From positions 430,162-494,161 of the forward strand of contig BCLD01000001.1 of assembly GCA_001600875.1 (NCBI GenBank): a DNA stretch of 64,000 bases, written 5' to 3'. Shown here in pieces: positions 1 through 11,938 of this stretch. This DNA comes from Solicoccozyma terricola. Its lineage: Eukaryota; Basidiomycota; Tremellomycetes; Filobasidiales; Piskurozymaceae. Numbering within the stretch: position 1 is the stretch's first letter; each line of letters opens with the position of its first letter. A program made the translations under genes and the position numbers. Below the pieces are notes generated by a model, which made no database searches, had not been told where the DNA came from, and saw only the letters and a list, made by a program, of their open reading frames with translations.

Positions 1-75
1 TTGCTGCTGATTCGCGGTTCTGTTCTTCTTAACAGGAGTGCTCGGCGGCTCTTTGCGTTTCGGTTTAGATGTCAT
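1..75 (-). CDS. Partial gene, N-terminus only, basic protein running off the left edge
   Basis: On the minus strand an ATG at 75 opens a frame that stays open to base 1, giving 25 residues beginning MTSKPKRKEPPSTPVKK. The lysine and arginine runs resemble a nuclear localisation signal and the segment looks disordered. The rest of the gene lies outside the window, so no function can be given. The frame is also open upstream of this ATG but has no clear earlier ATG. It is listed because its composition is coding-like and no other feature explains it. Confidence 0.4.
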   Translation of the reverse strand, partial: MTSKPKRKEPPSTPVKKNRTANQQQ

Positions 76-1135
76 GAGCGGAACGGTCCTCAGATCGGCA
101 ATTCGGGGAGCTGCTCTATGGACGAAGTGGACACAGACCGATCAGGACCATCTACGTCGTGCTGGAGTTGTGTTCAGTCTAACCCTGGGTCCGTCGTCCA
201 TCGATCGATCTCCTATCATCATCTACTTGTGGGCACGTGTCGGTTATGTTACTTTTCCCATATTCGCCACCCGCGGTGCCTGGCTTGCCTTGTAGCAGGG
301 AATGCAAGAGAGCAAGCCAGGCAGTACTTGAAGAGTATCACCAGCTTATACGTAACCTGATTCTCGTTGCTTCCTGGGAGACTGCGGGATAAATATTGCT
401 GTCGTCCGGGACCTCGATTATTGTCAACGGTCCTTGAACAGCAGTCGTTTTGCAGGAAAACTTGCTCGGAGTCGGACCACATACGGAAGTTGCAGAAGTT
501 TCATGTCACAGGTTCATATATGGGATATGGGATCCATTTTCGCAACTTTAGTCTCCCGCTGCACTATTTTTCTGAGTTGTAGATGCCACTAATCAATGAC
601 TTCAGCGTGAAACAAACATAAAGGCGCCACATTCACTCTATCCGCAGTTGCTATCCATTTGTCAGGATTATAGGGATCTGATCATGAGGCGTGTTGGGTT
701 TCTATACAACTGGGAATGCAATTTCACCTCTGGTCTGGAATTGTAACCTTTTGCCTTAGTGGAGGGAGGTCCAGTTAGTGATAGTCACGTCGCAGTTTCA
801 TTTATTACATCATCCAATTGCAATTCCTGTCTCGTGTTCCGTCGGAAACCCTTGATTCCAGGTCGGTGAATCGCTAAACAGAGTCATAATAGCCTGTGAT
901 TACATGAATGGGAAACCTGGGGCATATTCTCGTAGCGGATGCGGCCGATCACTCACCTTCGTTACCTGCGTTGTCAACTAATCCAACTCGGCATCACTCA
1001 GAATGATATTGCGTACTATCCCTTCCTCCAATTGAACCTTCGTCCTTTTTTCCAAGGTCTGCTCCCCTATTCACTGTCAGTTCGCCTTGATTCCCCCTTT
1101 ACCTCATCCGCCAGACTCGTCACGGTATATTGGAG
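76..1135. other. About 1 kb without a recognisable gene
   Basis: Short open frames occur on both strands but none has coding-like composition or joins into a longer spliced model. It presumably holds the promoter of the partial gene on its left and the 3' end of the small gene on its right. I see no repeat, RNA gene or transposon remnant. Confidence 0.4.
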
Positions 1136-1944
1136 CTACGTCGCTTGAGGTATTTCCTGGGTTTGACCAGCCTCCAGAGTCAAAGTAGGTATTGGCACAA
1201 GAGGGGGTCGATTCGATTCTTCTGGTGGTCCTACTGTTGTAAGTTTGGGTGAGTCGTCTTTTTTCGGGTTTAAGACCACTGCTCTTGGTCCTGGTACGTC
1301 AGTCTCATTGAGACTGACTACATTACCTTCCGCAACAGCGGTTCTTTTTCTATCTATGTCTGGTATGCGAAAAAAAATCATCCTGTGCAGTCCAATACCG
1401 TTGCGACATAATTTCATCGATACAGGTCGTGGCCTAAATCTGAAGCGCTTGGGCTTCCCATAAATCTTTCTCATCTCTTCTTTCAAGTTTCTTCTCAGCA
1501 TTCGCCCAGGCGCAGTGTCCCATACCTACTCCAATTCACGCGTAGATAATGAGGTCTCCCGTTCACTAAGTTGTCGAAGCATTAGCCTGCAGAGTTGAGC
1601 ATCCCTTCTTCTGCGTTTGCTCTCCTTCCTACCCTCATAGAACCATTTCGAGAACACTTTCCGGAGAATCACCTCGAGCTGGAACTCGATGTAATCCCCG
1701 AGAGGGATTCGATACCTTCCAACCGTGAGGAAGGGGTAGAGAACTAGATAACTGTGAGCAGCGGGTATTGACATAATCTGTGCGCTGGTATTGAGCCTGG
1801 ACCACCTCGATGGCTGCTGGCTGCTACCTCGCCTAGGGTTACTCCCTCGGCGGTGGCGAACCACGGAAACGGTTGACGACAACATATAAGCGCAACATCG
1901 TCCCGCCCTTTGACCGCCAGCAAGCGCGTCCGGTGATTCGTCAT
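1136..1944 (-). CDS. Small unknown protein, about 239 aa, three exons
   Basis: I do not recognise this protein. Three minus-strand open segments join through GT-AG introns with matching phases: exon 1 about 1944-1828, exon 2 about 1777-1530, exon 3 about 1490-1136, together 720 bases including the stop. The second intron is about 39 bases, very short, and its removal drops the single in-frame TAG that separates two open frames of about 120 codons. The start is the ATG of MTNHRTRLLAVKG. The middle part has an arginine- and lysine-rich stretch (GRKESKRRRRDAQL) followed by a probable helix; the C-terminus is proline-rich. It is divergent from the copper transporter gene, with about 85 bases between the starts, so the two may share a promoter. 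The 39-base intron is a multiple of three, so phase alone does not prove it. Confidence 0.45.
1616..1622 (+). promoter_or_regulatory. TTTGCTC, matches the yeast-type copper response element
   Basis: The heptamer TTTGCTC lies about 410 bases upstream of the copper transporter start. It matches the Mac1-type element TTTGC(T/G)C known from copper-regulated yeast promoters. It sits inside the second exon of the small divergent gene and a single seven-base match may be chance. Confidence 0.15.
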
Positions 1945-2028
1945 CACTAGACCGAGTCGTTCAAGCGTCCATTGTTCCGGGTTGCTTGAGAGAATGGATA
2001 TCAACTCAACTCACACCCGATAGCCAGC

Positions 2029-2926
2029 ATGGATCACAACCACGGGGGAATGGACCATGGAGGAATGGACATGCCGATGAAGTGCTCGGTAAGCTGCAAT
2101 CTCTTCTCCACGCAGCTCTCGGGGTGCATACCTGACGTCGCCTCACAGATGAACATGCTGTGGAATTCACAGATATCTGGTGAACCTTGTTGTCCTCCCA
2201 CCGTTTGCACGGTCGTTATCTAATCATTATTCAATCCCTTTCGCTGAACAGGTACATGCGTCGTCTTCAAGAGTTGGCGTATTGACACTTGGTGGGGGAT
2301 GCTCGTATCATGGTATGTATCAGCTCGGCACTCGGGTAAATCCCACGCCGACGACGAATACCCCTCCAAAGCATCGCAGTTATTACAATCTCCCTCGGTT
2401 ACTCCCTCATTCTCCATCGAATACGACAATATGACCGTTCCACCGCAGTCTCAATGTACTTCACCTCTACTGGGTTTCTTCCTCCTCTACATGCCTCACC
2501 ACCACCAGCAGGAAGGATGTCTCTTCCAGTCGTAGGGAGTCGAGATAGTAGCGGTAGGGAAAGTCCAATTCCATTGTTACAGACCAAAGATTTTTCTAAA
2601 GTTGGGTCGGTGAAATTACCAAATCGTGTTAGGATCATGAGAGCGACGTTGTATGCCGTTTCTGTGGCGGTCTCGTTCTGGGTGAGTTTCAGGTGGGGAG
2701 GGTCGGCCATTGATCAGAGCAGAGATAGAGATAGAAACTGAACTATGTGTTCGATCAGCTCATGCTCGTCGCTATGACTTACAATGTGAGTGCATGTAAA
2801 CTCGCTACAAACACCATCAGCATGCCGATAGACACTCACATTCCGCAGACATACCTCTTCGGATCCATCGTCATCGGTGCATTCCTTGGTCACATCATAT
2901 ATGAGGATAACATGGATGTTGGGTGA
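2029..2926 (+). CDS. CTR-family copper transporter
   Basis: High-affinity Cu(I) uptake protein, expected to form a trimeric pore in the plasma or vacuolar membrane. Six exons (about 2029-2088, 2149-2179, 2252-2312, 2372-2681, 2759-2785, 2849-2926) join in frame to 188 aa. The N-terminus is a short methionine/histidine-rich copper-binding segment (MDHNHGGMDHGGMDMPMKCS). The first membrane segment follows TCVVFKSWRIDTWWGMLVSC. A long middle loop leads to membrane segment 2 with the family MxxxM motif (LMLVAMTYN, split from the next exon by an intron), then segment 3 with the GxxxG packing motif (GSIVIGAFLGHIIYED). It ends DNMDVG, without the Cys/His tail of some CTR1 proteins, so it resembles CTR2/CTR4-type fungal members. 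It is tail to tail with a CLC channel gene 285 bases away. Confidence 0.93.
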
Positions 2927-3210
2927 GAGGTTCAAATTTCTCAAAAAAAAACTGAGACCACCAGCTGATATCATTGCATGTCGATCTTTAGCGCTGTCCT
3001 GTCTGGAAACACTGGGAAAGGCTTGACTTGCCATTAGACATCAAGCGAGACGAGGGTGCTCAAACCAAGCATCGGCAGTTATCTTTTCTCCCTTTTGACA
3101 TCATGTGCAAATTATCGCGCGACCCAGTTGTAACATCACATGAGAATCGCATTTACTGGATACAATATGGACCATAAATTACACGCATCTAGTGTTCGTT
3201 AAAAGCCATC

Positions 3211-6200
3211 TCAGTGATCCTCGGCCTGCAATTCGTACTCGGCACTAGCAAAACCAGCTCGTTGATCGCTTGCTGTACGTCGATGAGTCCTACCTGGACC
3301 TCCGTACCGTTCCCATATCTTATCCAGGATCTCATAAACTCGTCCACCTATCACTTGCATTCGAGAAAATGCCTCCTCCAAAACAACCTCGAGACCAGCT
3401 GCATCCTCATCTGACCACATTCTTTCTCGCCAGTTCGCAGGAGCACCGTTCGGTGTCAGGGGACTTGGGGCGGAGCTTGACGTTTGAGAATGTTTATGTT
3501 CCAGCGCAGCTTCGTGGCGTAGAACGTCTTTCACCGTCACAAGGCCAACAAGCTTGCCTTCTTTCGCCACCAAGATGACTCGTGGACTGGAGCACAAGAG
3601 GATGTTCAGTGAAAGGTAACAGCTTGGAATAACGTGCGCGGTACTCACCCCATTCTTCGGAACATCTGCATCACAATCTCAAGCGGGATCTTTGGAGAGA
3701 CGCTGAGTAGAGTCTACGAAATGGTGCAACATTCAATGAGATGTTGGTAGTTGCGAAATCGCGGACACTCACCTGATCTACATAATGTCCCAAGTCGACT
3801 GAATCAGCGTGCTCAGATTGCCTCGAGTCCACGGACGGGTCGTCAGCGTCAGGCCGCGCGAAGACGAGCGACGACACCGATCGTCGTTGAAGGTGCAAAG
3901 TCTGCTCTTCATCGAGTCTATGAAATGTGCACAAGACGTTTGAGGTGACATTACGTGTTCTTCGAACCTTGTCTGTTGTAAATGCAAGTTTGGATCGGTC
4001 GTGGATCTAGGCCGGAATCTGGCCATAGCAGTCCTTACCAAGTGCATATCTCAACTCATTCTTGCGGACGAGTCCAAGGATCGTTTGATCTTCTTCACTT
4101 CGGACAACAGGGAAGCCTTGGTAGTTGGTCGATTGAAGAATTTCCTCTGAAGAGAGATGATATGCTTGATCAGGATGGGCTGTTTACCCTCGGGTATCCC
4201 CGGCGTACCTAGCTCGGACATTGGCATTCCGTCAGATCGCATAACAATGAGATCCTTCTTCATGACGTGGTCGACTGTTATCGAAAAGGTCGTCAGAAAT
4301 GATCCCATTTGAAGCGGCCGCCAACAACAGAAACCCACTTGATTCCACGTAAGCGTGATCATCATCTTCTTTGTCCTCCTTTTCCAAGAACGGGTATCCA
4401 TTAAAGCGAATCATTTCGTCAGCTATACCTCCCCCTCCGAAGAAGTCGCTGACAGCCTTAGTGACTAGCAGGACAATCTGCGGTAGAGTGTATCAGCCAC
4501 CGTCAGAAGTGACTGGCACTTGCAGAATATCTCACCATTGTAGGTAAAATATAGGTCAACGCTCCGGTCAATTCAAACATGATGACGACGACCGTTACTG
4601 TGATCCGCGTGATGCCACTGTACCGCGATGGCAGCGAAGTTAGCTATCGAGTGGGTCCGAGGAATACCCTACCGTTGTCGTAACCTCACCCAAGAGTTGC
4701 GGCAGCCCCGAGAAAGGCGTATGTTCCAGGAGTGATGCAAGGCGCATCGGGTGCACAGACGGCAAACCATGGCGAGGTAGGGTGCGCACTGTCTCAACGT
4801 GCAGGATAAGCCTCTGTCTGCCTAACGACGTATTCCAACTTACGCATGCAGAGCCTTAGCCAAGATGCCAACCATCCTTCCAAAAGTCGCTCCTACAGCC
4901 ATCGATGGAACAAAAATACCGGCCGGAACTTTGCAACCATACGAGATGATGACGAGAGCGGTTCTAATGACCGTTGCCAACAGAAGGGAATTGACCATTT
5001 GCCACTGCTCCGAAGTTCTGAATCATTGCGAGGTGTTAGCTTTGACTGCTACGCCCGCGCAGATGCAAACACCGACTCACTGGCAGAGACCGTTGTAGTT
5101 ACCGCCACCTTCGCACTCCTTGAACAGTACTTCCAAGCTCTCTGTCATATCTATCCTCAAAAAACGATTCAGATACCCAATAACGGCGGATAGAATGGCC
5201 AAAAAGACCGCTTCGGAGATGGCGTATGGTCCTAGATGTTTTCGTCGGAAGGCGGCGACTTGTATATTAAATTTCATGACGAAAGCGCCGTAACAGCCCT
5301 AAAGGAAGCAATAATTCCGAGGACGACGAGTCTCAGCGGATACTCTGCATTGCTTATCGGGCGCATCACATCATATTGATAACTCACACCAAAGACACCG
5401 AGAATAATGTAGAATGGAATCTCAAAATAATGCCAATCTCGATCGTACGAGACTTGAAACAGAACTAGTTTACCTGTCCTAAAAGGGTTCATCGCCTAGT
5501 CAAATTCGAAATAGAGAAATAAGTCGACAAACAACAACGGCGCTTCAAAATGAACACGAATTTCCGTCACTCACCGATAAAGTAAAAGTGGCAACCAGCG
5601 CGCAAACGAAACTTCTCCACATTGTTTTATTCGTAAAGTTGTGACTCATCTCCTCGATGGCAAACAATACACCTCCAATGGGGGAGCCGAATGCGACCGC
5701 TACTCCCGCTGCACTCGATGCTGTCAAGATCTCTCTCATCTTGGCTGAGAAAAGGAAAAGAAAGAAAAGGCAAAAAAAAAAATCCCCCGTCGCACACAAG
5801 AACACCTCAATCAACGAAACGCCCGGGACTGGGGGGTAAAGGGCGGACCTCACCGTACACTCACTCTGACTATTCCTATACTTTGTGAACATCTTTGCCA
5901 CATTATTCCCAATAGCACAAGCCACATGAACACTTGGACCTTCTTTCCCAATTTGAAGTCCACTAGCAATAGCCAACGGCAGCGTCAAACTTTTTATCGC
6001 AAAAGTCCAGACGCTTAGAAACCCATTGATGACGAAACCACCGATTATACATTTGATTTCGGAGATACCTGATCCAGCGGCGTAAGGAGCGAATGATTTG
6101 ACTAGCTTGGCAGCGGAGAATGAGAAGAGTGCCTGGACGAAAGAAAGGGAAGAAAAAATGGGTGGTATATAGATTTTTGAGTAACGGTCTTGCAAGAGAT

Positions 6201-7084
6201 GGGAAACGGGGTTTGATGGGCCATACCAGGAAAGAAAAAAAAAAAAAGAAAAAAGGAAAAAAAAAAAAACAACTCACTGCAAAGATAACATATGCGATAT
6301 ATCGAAATGGTTGTATCCCTCCCCAATTTCTCCATTCATTACAGTCTGTACTTTCATCTGATAGTTCAAGACAGCAGAATTTTTGGGATAACCACCAACC
6401 GGTTGTACAATATCCAAGCTTGATATCTGTTAACCAAGCTGTGATGATGGAAATGAGAGCGGCGTTGAGTCCAATGCCGACTCCTTGCGTTTCGCAAGAG
6501 CATAGCAAAAAAAAAGTTGTTTCATTAGCAAGATATTCAAGTAGATGGACGACGAAAAAAATGACGCCGAGTCTACTCACCGACCAAACTAATTACTATC
6601 CAATTCACTCCTTCAGCCGAGATCTGAGCTAATAGTCTAAACGTCCGTCCAACTATCCCTTCTACGTTGCTCATACGATGTATGAATCCATGTGATTGAT
6701 CTCTAGGTCCACGTTTTCTAAGATCTCGTTCGTGTAGAGAATCTTGAACCCAGTCTGTGGGAGGGGAGGGCGGGGGGAGGAAGAGCAATGTCGCAGCATG
6801 AGTTGAGCTTGTGAGAAGATTTCTTTGGCACGGTAGGAAGACGACTTACCGACAGTGCTAAAGTCTTCATACCGCCTGTGAATTCATTCGTCGAGTCATT
6901 AGGTAGTTTGGAAATATCATGACGCAGGCCAACTGTCATAAGACGACCTGGAAACGTCCCAACGCCTGCCTTCGACCACCTACCTAATCTGCTCTAATGG
7001 AACGTCATCCTCCTTGTCATCCAAGAGCGGCTGGACGTATCCACCTTGCGGCGAGACAGCGCGCGATGCTTGACCTGAGGACAT
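3211..7084 (-). CDS. CLC chloride channel/transporter, Gef1-like
   Basis: Voltage-gated-type chloride transporter of endomembranes; yeast Gef1 supplies chloride for copper loading of the ferroxidase Fet3, and a cryptococcal CLC is needed for laccase activity. About 18 exons. After a short N-terminus ([15 protein letters not shown]) come [23 protein letters not shown] (selectivity loop), [10 protein letters not shown] with the gating glutamate, [28 protein letters not shown], and [15 protein letters not shown]. Two C-terminal CBS domains follow ([11 protein letters not shown] onward, and [18 protein letters not shown] to [10 protein letters not shown]). The protein ends [10 protein letters not shown]. 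The tiny exon near 3950-3965 (about 13 bases) is needed to keep frame between the CBS halves. Introns contain A/T homopolymer runs, notably near 6235-6270. The start is the ATG at 7084; an upstream in-frame methionine lies in simple repeat and is less likely. Confidence 0.93.
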
Positions 7085-7100
7085 GCGATGCCGTCGGGAG

Positions 7101-7200
7101 GCTGAGTGTGAGTGTGTGAGAGAGAGTGAGTATGTGTGAGGGTGTGTGTGGTGGTGGTGGGTGGTGGGTGGTGGTTGTGGTGGTGGGTGATCTATGGGTG
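7101..7200 (+). repeat. GT/GGT-rich low-complexity tract
   Basis: Alternating TG and GAG repeats pass into a tract of GGT and GGGT units (about 7141-7200). On the minus strand this is a CA/CCA-rich tract just upstream of the CLC start, so it probably lies in that gene's promoter or 5' leader. Confidence 0.8.
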
Positions 7201-7459
7201 AGCCGGGTACGGTGTCTGGACAGACGGGAGGGATGGGAAGGTGAGACGGGGTGACAGCCCCACGTGGGAATTCCCCGTCCACCGTGAGAATTCACTATAG
7301 CCAGCATCAAATCAATTACACCCAACCCATCCATCTCAGCCTCACCTCGTCGCCGTATCATCAACATCATCAATACATCCTCTGAAAGGTTCATTCCATA
7401 CTGTCTCTGATACCGTGCAGTGGGGCCATCCAAGACTCCTCGCTGAGCTGCCACGATCT

Positions 7460-7487
7460 GAGAGAGAGAGAGAGAGAGAGAGAGAGG
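7460..7487 (+). repeat. (GA)13 microsatellite
   Basis: A pure GA dinucleotide run between the divergent CLC and PNUTS-like genes. The 815-base intergenic space holds no convincing gene; GA/CT runs are common in fungal promoters. Confidence 0.9.
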
Positions 7488-7899
7488 GAAAGCTCGAAAC
7501 CAAAACACCTAGGGGGAAGAGCATCGGGGCCGGGTTTCCCTTATCTAGTGTTACTCTACCTCTTTCTGTTTCCTTGACACCAAGAGACCTACCCCTTCCC
7601 TCCATCGACAATCGCTGAGACCACTTCCTAGTCATTGTTGCATACGAGAAAAACGTTGTGACTCTTGCATTTGATTTTCTCTTCTTTCCTACCTTGACGA
7701 CCGCTTCCTGTTTGGTGGTTGTTGGGAGGGGAATCTCACGTGGTTATCAGATATCCCATCCCATCGCATCGACGACGAACGACGAACACAGCGTGTACGG
7801 TCTCACCGGACACCTTTGAAAGGGACAGTGAAGGGTGCTGTCCAAGGGTGGTGCGCGGAAGATCGGGTACCGATCAAAGGAAAGGAAGGGGGTCAAATC

Positions 7900-9464
7900 A
7901 TGTCTGGATATGAGGGAACGACGGGGAACGGTGGTTTGAATTATGAGCCTGGTGAGTTGAGACGTCTTCCCGGTTTCCTTGTCCCCCTACAACACGGTCG
8001 ACTGTAGAGTATATTGGGCGGGAGATGGCTGCAGAGTACACGCATCGGGTTGTCGTGTGTGATATCCCATTATGATTTCTACCCCCACCCCCCACCCCCC
8101 TTTGGGTCGGTTGACGTGCATTACAAACGGCTATGAAATGCATTGATGATGCGAACGACGTCTTTCCGCAATGGAAGATGTGATATACAGGGGGAAGATG
8201 ATGAAGGAATGTGACGTGGGTGTGTTGCTGGACGGTGATGGAAACGACGGGATCTAGCGAGTGCTATGCTAGATTTTCTCGAGATTTTCCTTGGTTGACG
8301 GTGATATCGCGATAGTAATGGCTGTTGACCGGATATTCATCCTTGCTTTTTTCTTTTACACCAGGAATTTGGAACGGCTCAAATGGTACAGACGAGTATA
8401 TGGCAGACATGCAGTATGGGAATTACGATGGGATGGGTGATTTTCACACCGCGATAGAGTGAGTAAGAGAGTGGGGATGAACGCGGCCAGTGATTGACGC
8501 TGATCAGCTTTCCCATAAAACCCAGTCCTGCTTTACTAGCCGATTTCGATACCCTTCCCGACGACAACTCGACCCATATCCAAGTATCTCCTTACCCCAC
8601 AACATCATCATCCAGCATCTCCAACCTCATCACTCAGCAACAACTTGCAAATAACTCCACATCATCTTCGACTTCTACTACCCCCGCACCTGCAGCTCAG
8701 AACCATCACACGATATCTCCAGCTCTCCTTCAGACCATCTCCAAGCAGACGCAGACGCAGACGCAGCCGACAATCACACCGGCTGGTCGCCCAGCAGCAG
8801 CATCACCAAAAGCGCTCGGCAAGAAGCCATTCATCCCGGATACGAATGAAGATCTTTGGAATATACAATTAGTCGACACTCTTACAAGCAAAGACAATCT
8901 TAATTCATCGCTCAGTAACGTTCCAAATGCTTTCACTAAACTCGTCGAGCTACTCAAAGTCCGGCAAGTTGCCGCAAACACGGATCCCAACGAAGCTAAA
9001 TTATTATCAAGGCCTCGCGTGGTTATGGAGGGAGAAATGGCGAAGCGCGTTTTCGCCAATATCAACAAGCTAGCTCCGTCAAGATATTTGAAAGCATGGG
9101 CAAAGGATTCGAACGCGATGGGTGTCCTTGCTTTCTACTTGAATAGAACATGCGAGGTCCCAGAACAGGACTCGAGTTTGGGAGACGCAATGAGGGTTGC
9201 GCAAGAGGTCCTCGTGGTAAGTTCCAGCAGGGAACCGCTGGAAGAATCTCACATTTATCGTCATCTTCCCTTTATTTGACAGCTTCTCCTCAAACTCGAC
9301 AAATACGATTACTCTATAGAAGTTGCCGCAGATCACAAAATTGGCAACCTGGTAAAGTCACTGTCCAAGCCGAATAAGATTTTCGAGATCAAAAACCGAA
9401 TGGAATCGACTGGTAAGTCTGGATGGTGATCCCCTGGTGACGTGATCGCCGGTCTGACAATTAC

Positions 9465-9521
<57 letters not shown>

Positions 9522-11339
9522 CCCCCCCCCCCCCCCCCGCGCCCTCGTTCTATCAATCCCTCCGTTTATCATCGCACATCATCCACTTTCGATGATATCG
9601 ATGACATCACCTTGCTCCCTCCGCTGGCGCAACTTTTCAGACATCAAAAAACTTATTCGCCAAGTAATAAATTCGTTAAGAGCCAGGGTCGAAGCAGAAA
9701 ACGCGCGTAGAGCTTCTGGTAGCGGTTCCGCTCCATCCACGTCCGTCAAGCGTGAAGCGACGGACACTCCAACTGATTCCAAATGTAAGTGCGGTCGGGG
9801 AAACACAATCGATCGGTCTTACTTACTCCTTCAAACCCTACATAGCCAAGAAAATCAAGACAGAGCCTCCCTCCTCCTCCATCAAAACAAAGACGGTCAG
9901 CGCCAGCGCATCTTCCACCACACGGACTGCCGCAACGGCGAGCAGTACAAAAACACGTACTGTCGACAAATCCTTTTTCGATGCTCCAGCGCTCGCACCG
10001 GCTCCATCACGAACCATTCCCGCAAAGACCGCTCCTCGTGCTACTTCTAAACTCGCTGTTGATGCATTCGGCAGCACGTTGAAGAGCCTGCTTGGCACAT
10101 TTAGCCCTGCCGGGCAGGCAGAATTGATGGCTGCCGAAAAGGCTGCGCAACAAGCTGTGACGCCAAAGGTCAAGCTTGGTCCTGATGGTAAAATGAAGCC
10201 AAGACGGAATGTCACTTTTGCCGCGGAGGCTGACCTAGAAAAGATCATGTGGATTGAGGCTCGAGAAGATGCAGTGGGTGCTGCCGAGGAGATGGCAAGG
10301 CGTGCAACCGGAGTACTGACGATTAGCTTACAGGGGCATCATGTCAGTACGCGTGATTTTGACGCTCAAGAAGGGCGTGTCCTTAAACAGCACGCTGTGC
10401 AAGAAGATCAATCCTGGTATCGGCCCGAAAGTAGGTGGCATCATATGACTATTCGCACGCAGCCCGCTAAACAAATCTCACCCTCTTAGAGCTTGTTGAC
10501 GCGCCGTTGCCAGACGGGGAAGAGAAGATAGAATTGTTTTCAGAAGCGAGACACGAATGGGAGAGAATGGGAGAGCCAAAGTTCAACCTGAATGATACTG
10601 CTGAATCATCAGAGACTCTGAGTAGTGCCAAAGAGCAGAATGTGCAGGTGGTTTCGGTGGTTTGGAGTGGTGCGGAACCCACAAAGGTGATGACGCCGCA
10701 CTTAGGCCTTCCGGTGGACAGTGGGCTGCCGGGAGGCTACGGTCTTTCTGCTTCGCTGCCTCCGCCGCCATCTGCACCTCAAAACAGCTTCATCGATAGT
10801 CCATACGGTCACGCTCCTCCGCCACCCGGACCGCCTGCAGTTGATGTCGGAGCGCTTTTGCAAAACCTAGCGTCCGTCTTGCCACTTCAGCAGAAGACGC
10901 CGGCTCCGTTACCACCTGTCGCTACGACGCAGGACCTCACAAGCCTTCTCGCGGGACTCCAACAGCAGCAGCACATCCAACAGCCTTCTGCGCCATGGCC
11001 AGTGATCGCTCAGCAGTATCAGGACTCACGCCAGGCGTATGGATATGCGAATGAAGGAGGATGGGGTAATGGACAAGCCGATGGATATGGCAGCACCGGG
11101 GTTAGTGGACGTGGTCGAAGCGGTGGCGGTGCTAGTGGTACTGGTGGTAGAAGTCGTGGAGGTGGAGGAAACCGTGTCCCGCCTCCTCAGTCTAGTGACA
11201 AGATCTGCCAATTTTACCGACGTGAGGGGCAGTGAGTGTGGGCTTGCGGTCTTGTATGAGATTGCTACGGAGCGACTGACATTATTACCTCTATAGCTGC
11301 AAATACGGCACACAGTGCATAGATCAACATATCAACTGA
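7900..11339 (+). CDS. PNUTS-like protein phosphatase 1 regulator with TFIIS-N domain and CCCH finger
   Basis: Likely nuclear targeting subunit for protein phosphatase 1, which in PNUTS/Ppn1 relatives acts with the 3'-end processing machinery to dephosphorylate Pol II and Spt5. The N-terminus (MSGYEGTTGNGGLNYEPG) leads to a TFIIS N-terminal helical bundle, from LVDTLTSKDNL through LLLKLDKYDYSIEV, IGNLVKSLSK and DIKKLIRQVINSLRARVE. A basic Ser/Thr-rich linker follows, then an RVxF-like PP1-docking site in KPRRNVTFAAEADLEK. A Pro- and Gly-rich region (RGRSGGGASG) leads to a terminal CCCH finger, C-x8-C-x5-C-x3-H (CQFYRREGHCKYGTQCIDQH), which is how vertebrate PNUTS also ends. Exon borders: about 7900-7951, 8365-8458, 8508-9216, 9283-9412, 9641-9784, 9846-10430, 10489-11231, 11297-11339. 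A further 60-base stop-free intron is possible at about 10275-10334. The domain order supports the name; overall similarity could not be measured. Confidence 0.65.
9466..9538 (+). repeat. Poly-C tract, C53 then TAA then C17
   Basis: A homopolymer of 53 cytosines, three other bases, and 17 more cytosines lie inside the 228-base intron that splits the TFIIS-N domain of the PNUTS-like gene. It can form i-motif or G-quadruplex structures. A length error in the assembly is possible for such a run. Confidence 0.95.
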
Positions 11340-11938
11340 AATCAACCGCAACTTATTTTACGACATCCTCCCTCAATATGACCCTTCGCATGCATCACTT
11401 TTTTCCAACGCATCTGCGATAACACGCATCCTTGTATTACTAGCAGTCAACACACTCATGAGTCACGTCGCCTTATACATATTCCGCATATGTGATAGCT
11501 TGACTAGATTAGGAGTGTGTGGCTCTTCCTTTCCATGTCAAACTTGGATACATGCTTGTATCACCTTTTGTATCAGTCGTAGATATCGTCATGCTCTAAA
11601 ATTATTTCGTCTGATTACAATGTGTAGTAACGCTGGTACATTTACACCTGTCTGCAATAAAAATCCTCGAACTCTCTTCCGTGGGTAAGCTTCTCCCTCT
11701 GCAAGAAACGTAGCCATCAAGGACGTGACCATCGGCGCCCTCACAGGTTAACATCAGACTGCCGGTTAAGTTGCAGATAAGGCCCTTAAATACTCACTGG
11801 TGGCCTATCAACTCATCTGAGAGGATCGCCAGAAGCTGATGCTTGTTTCATGCAATAGGCGGCTGGCGGTCCGTTACACCTCGTCCCATTTATCGAAAGA
11901 TGTATTGTCTGCTGTCAAACGAACAACCGCGAATTTAG
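11340..11938. other. Convergent intergenic stretch without a recognisable gene
   Basis: About 600 bases between the end of the PNUTS-like gene and the end of a minus-strand gene. Only short, unconvincing open frames; presumably two 3' untranslated regions. Confidence 0.4.

Noticed and set aside
6120..6632. 170-codon Lys-rich plus-strand frame
   Set aside because: Antisense to CLC exons and the intronic A-run between them.
7141..7200. G-rich GGT/GGGT tract considered as an interstitial telomere repeat
   Set aside because: The units are irregular and do not match TTAGGG-type repeats; it is simple sequence in a promoter.
9442..10050. 202-codon plus-strand frame with a polyproline start
   Set aside because: The proline run is the translation of the intronic poly-C tract, and the rest overlaps known exons of the PNUTS-like gene in a different frame.
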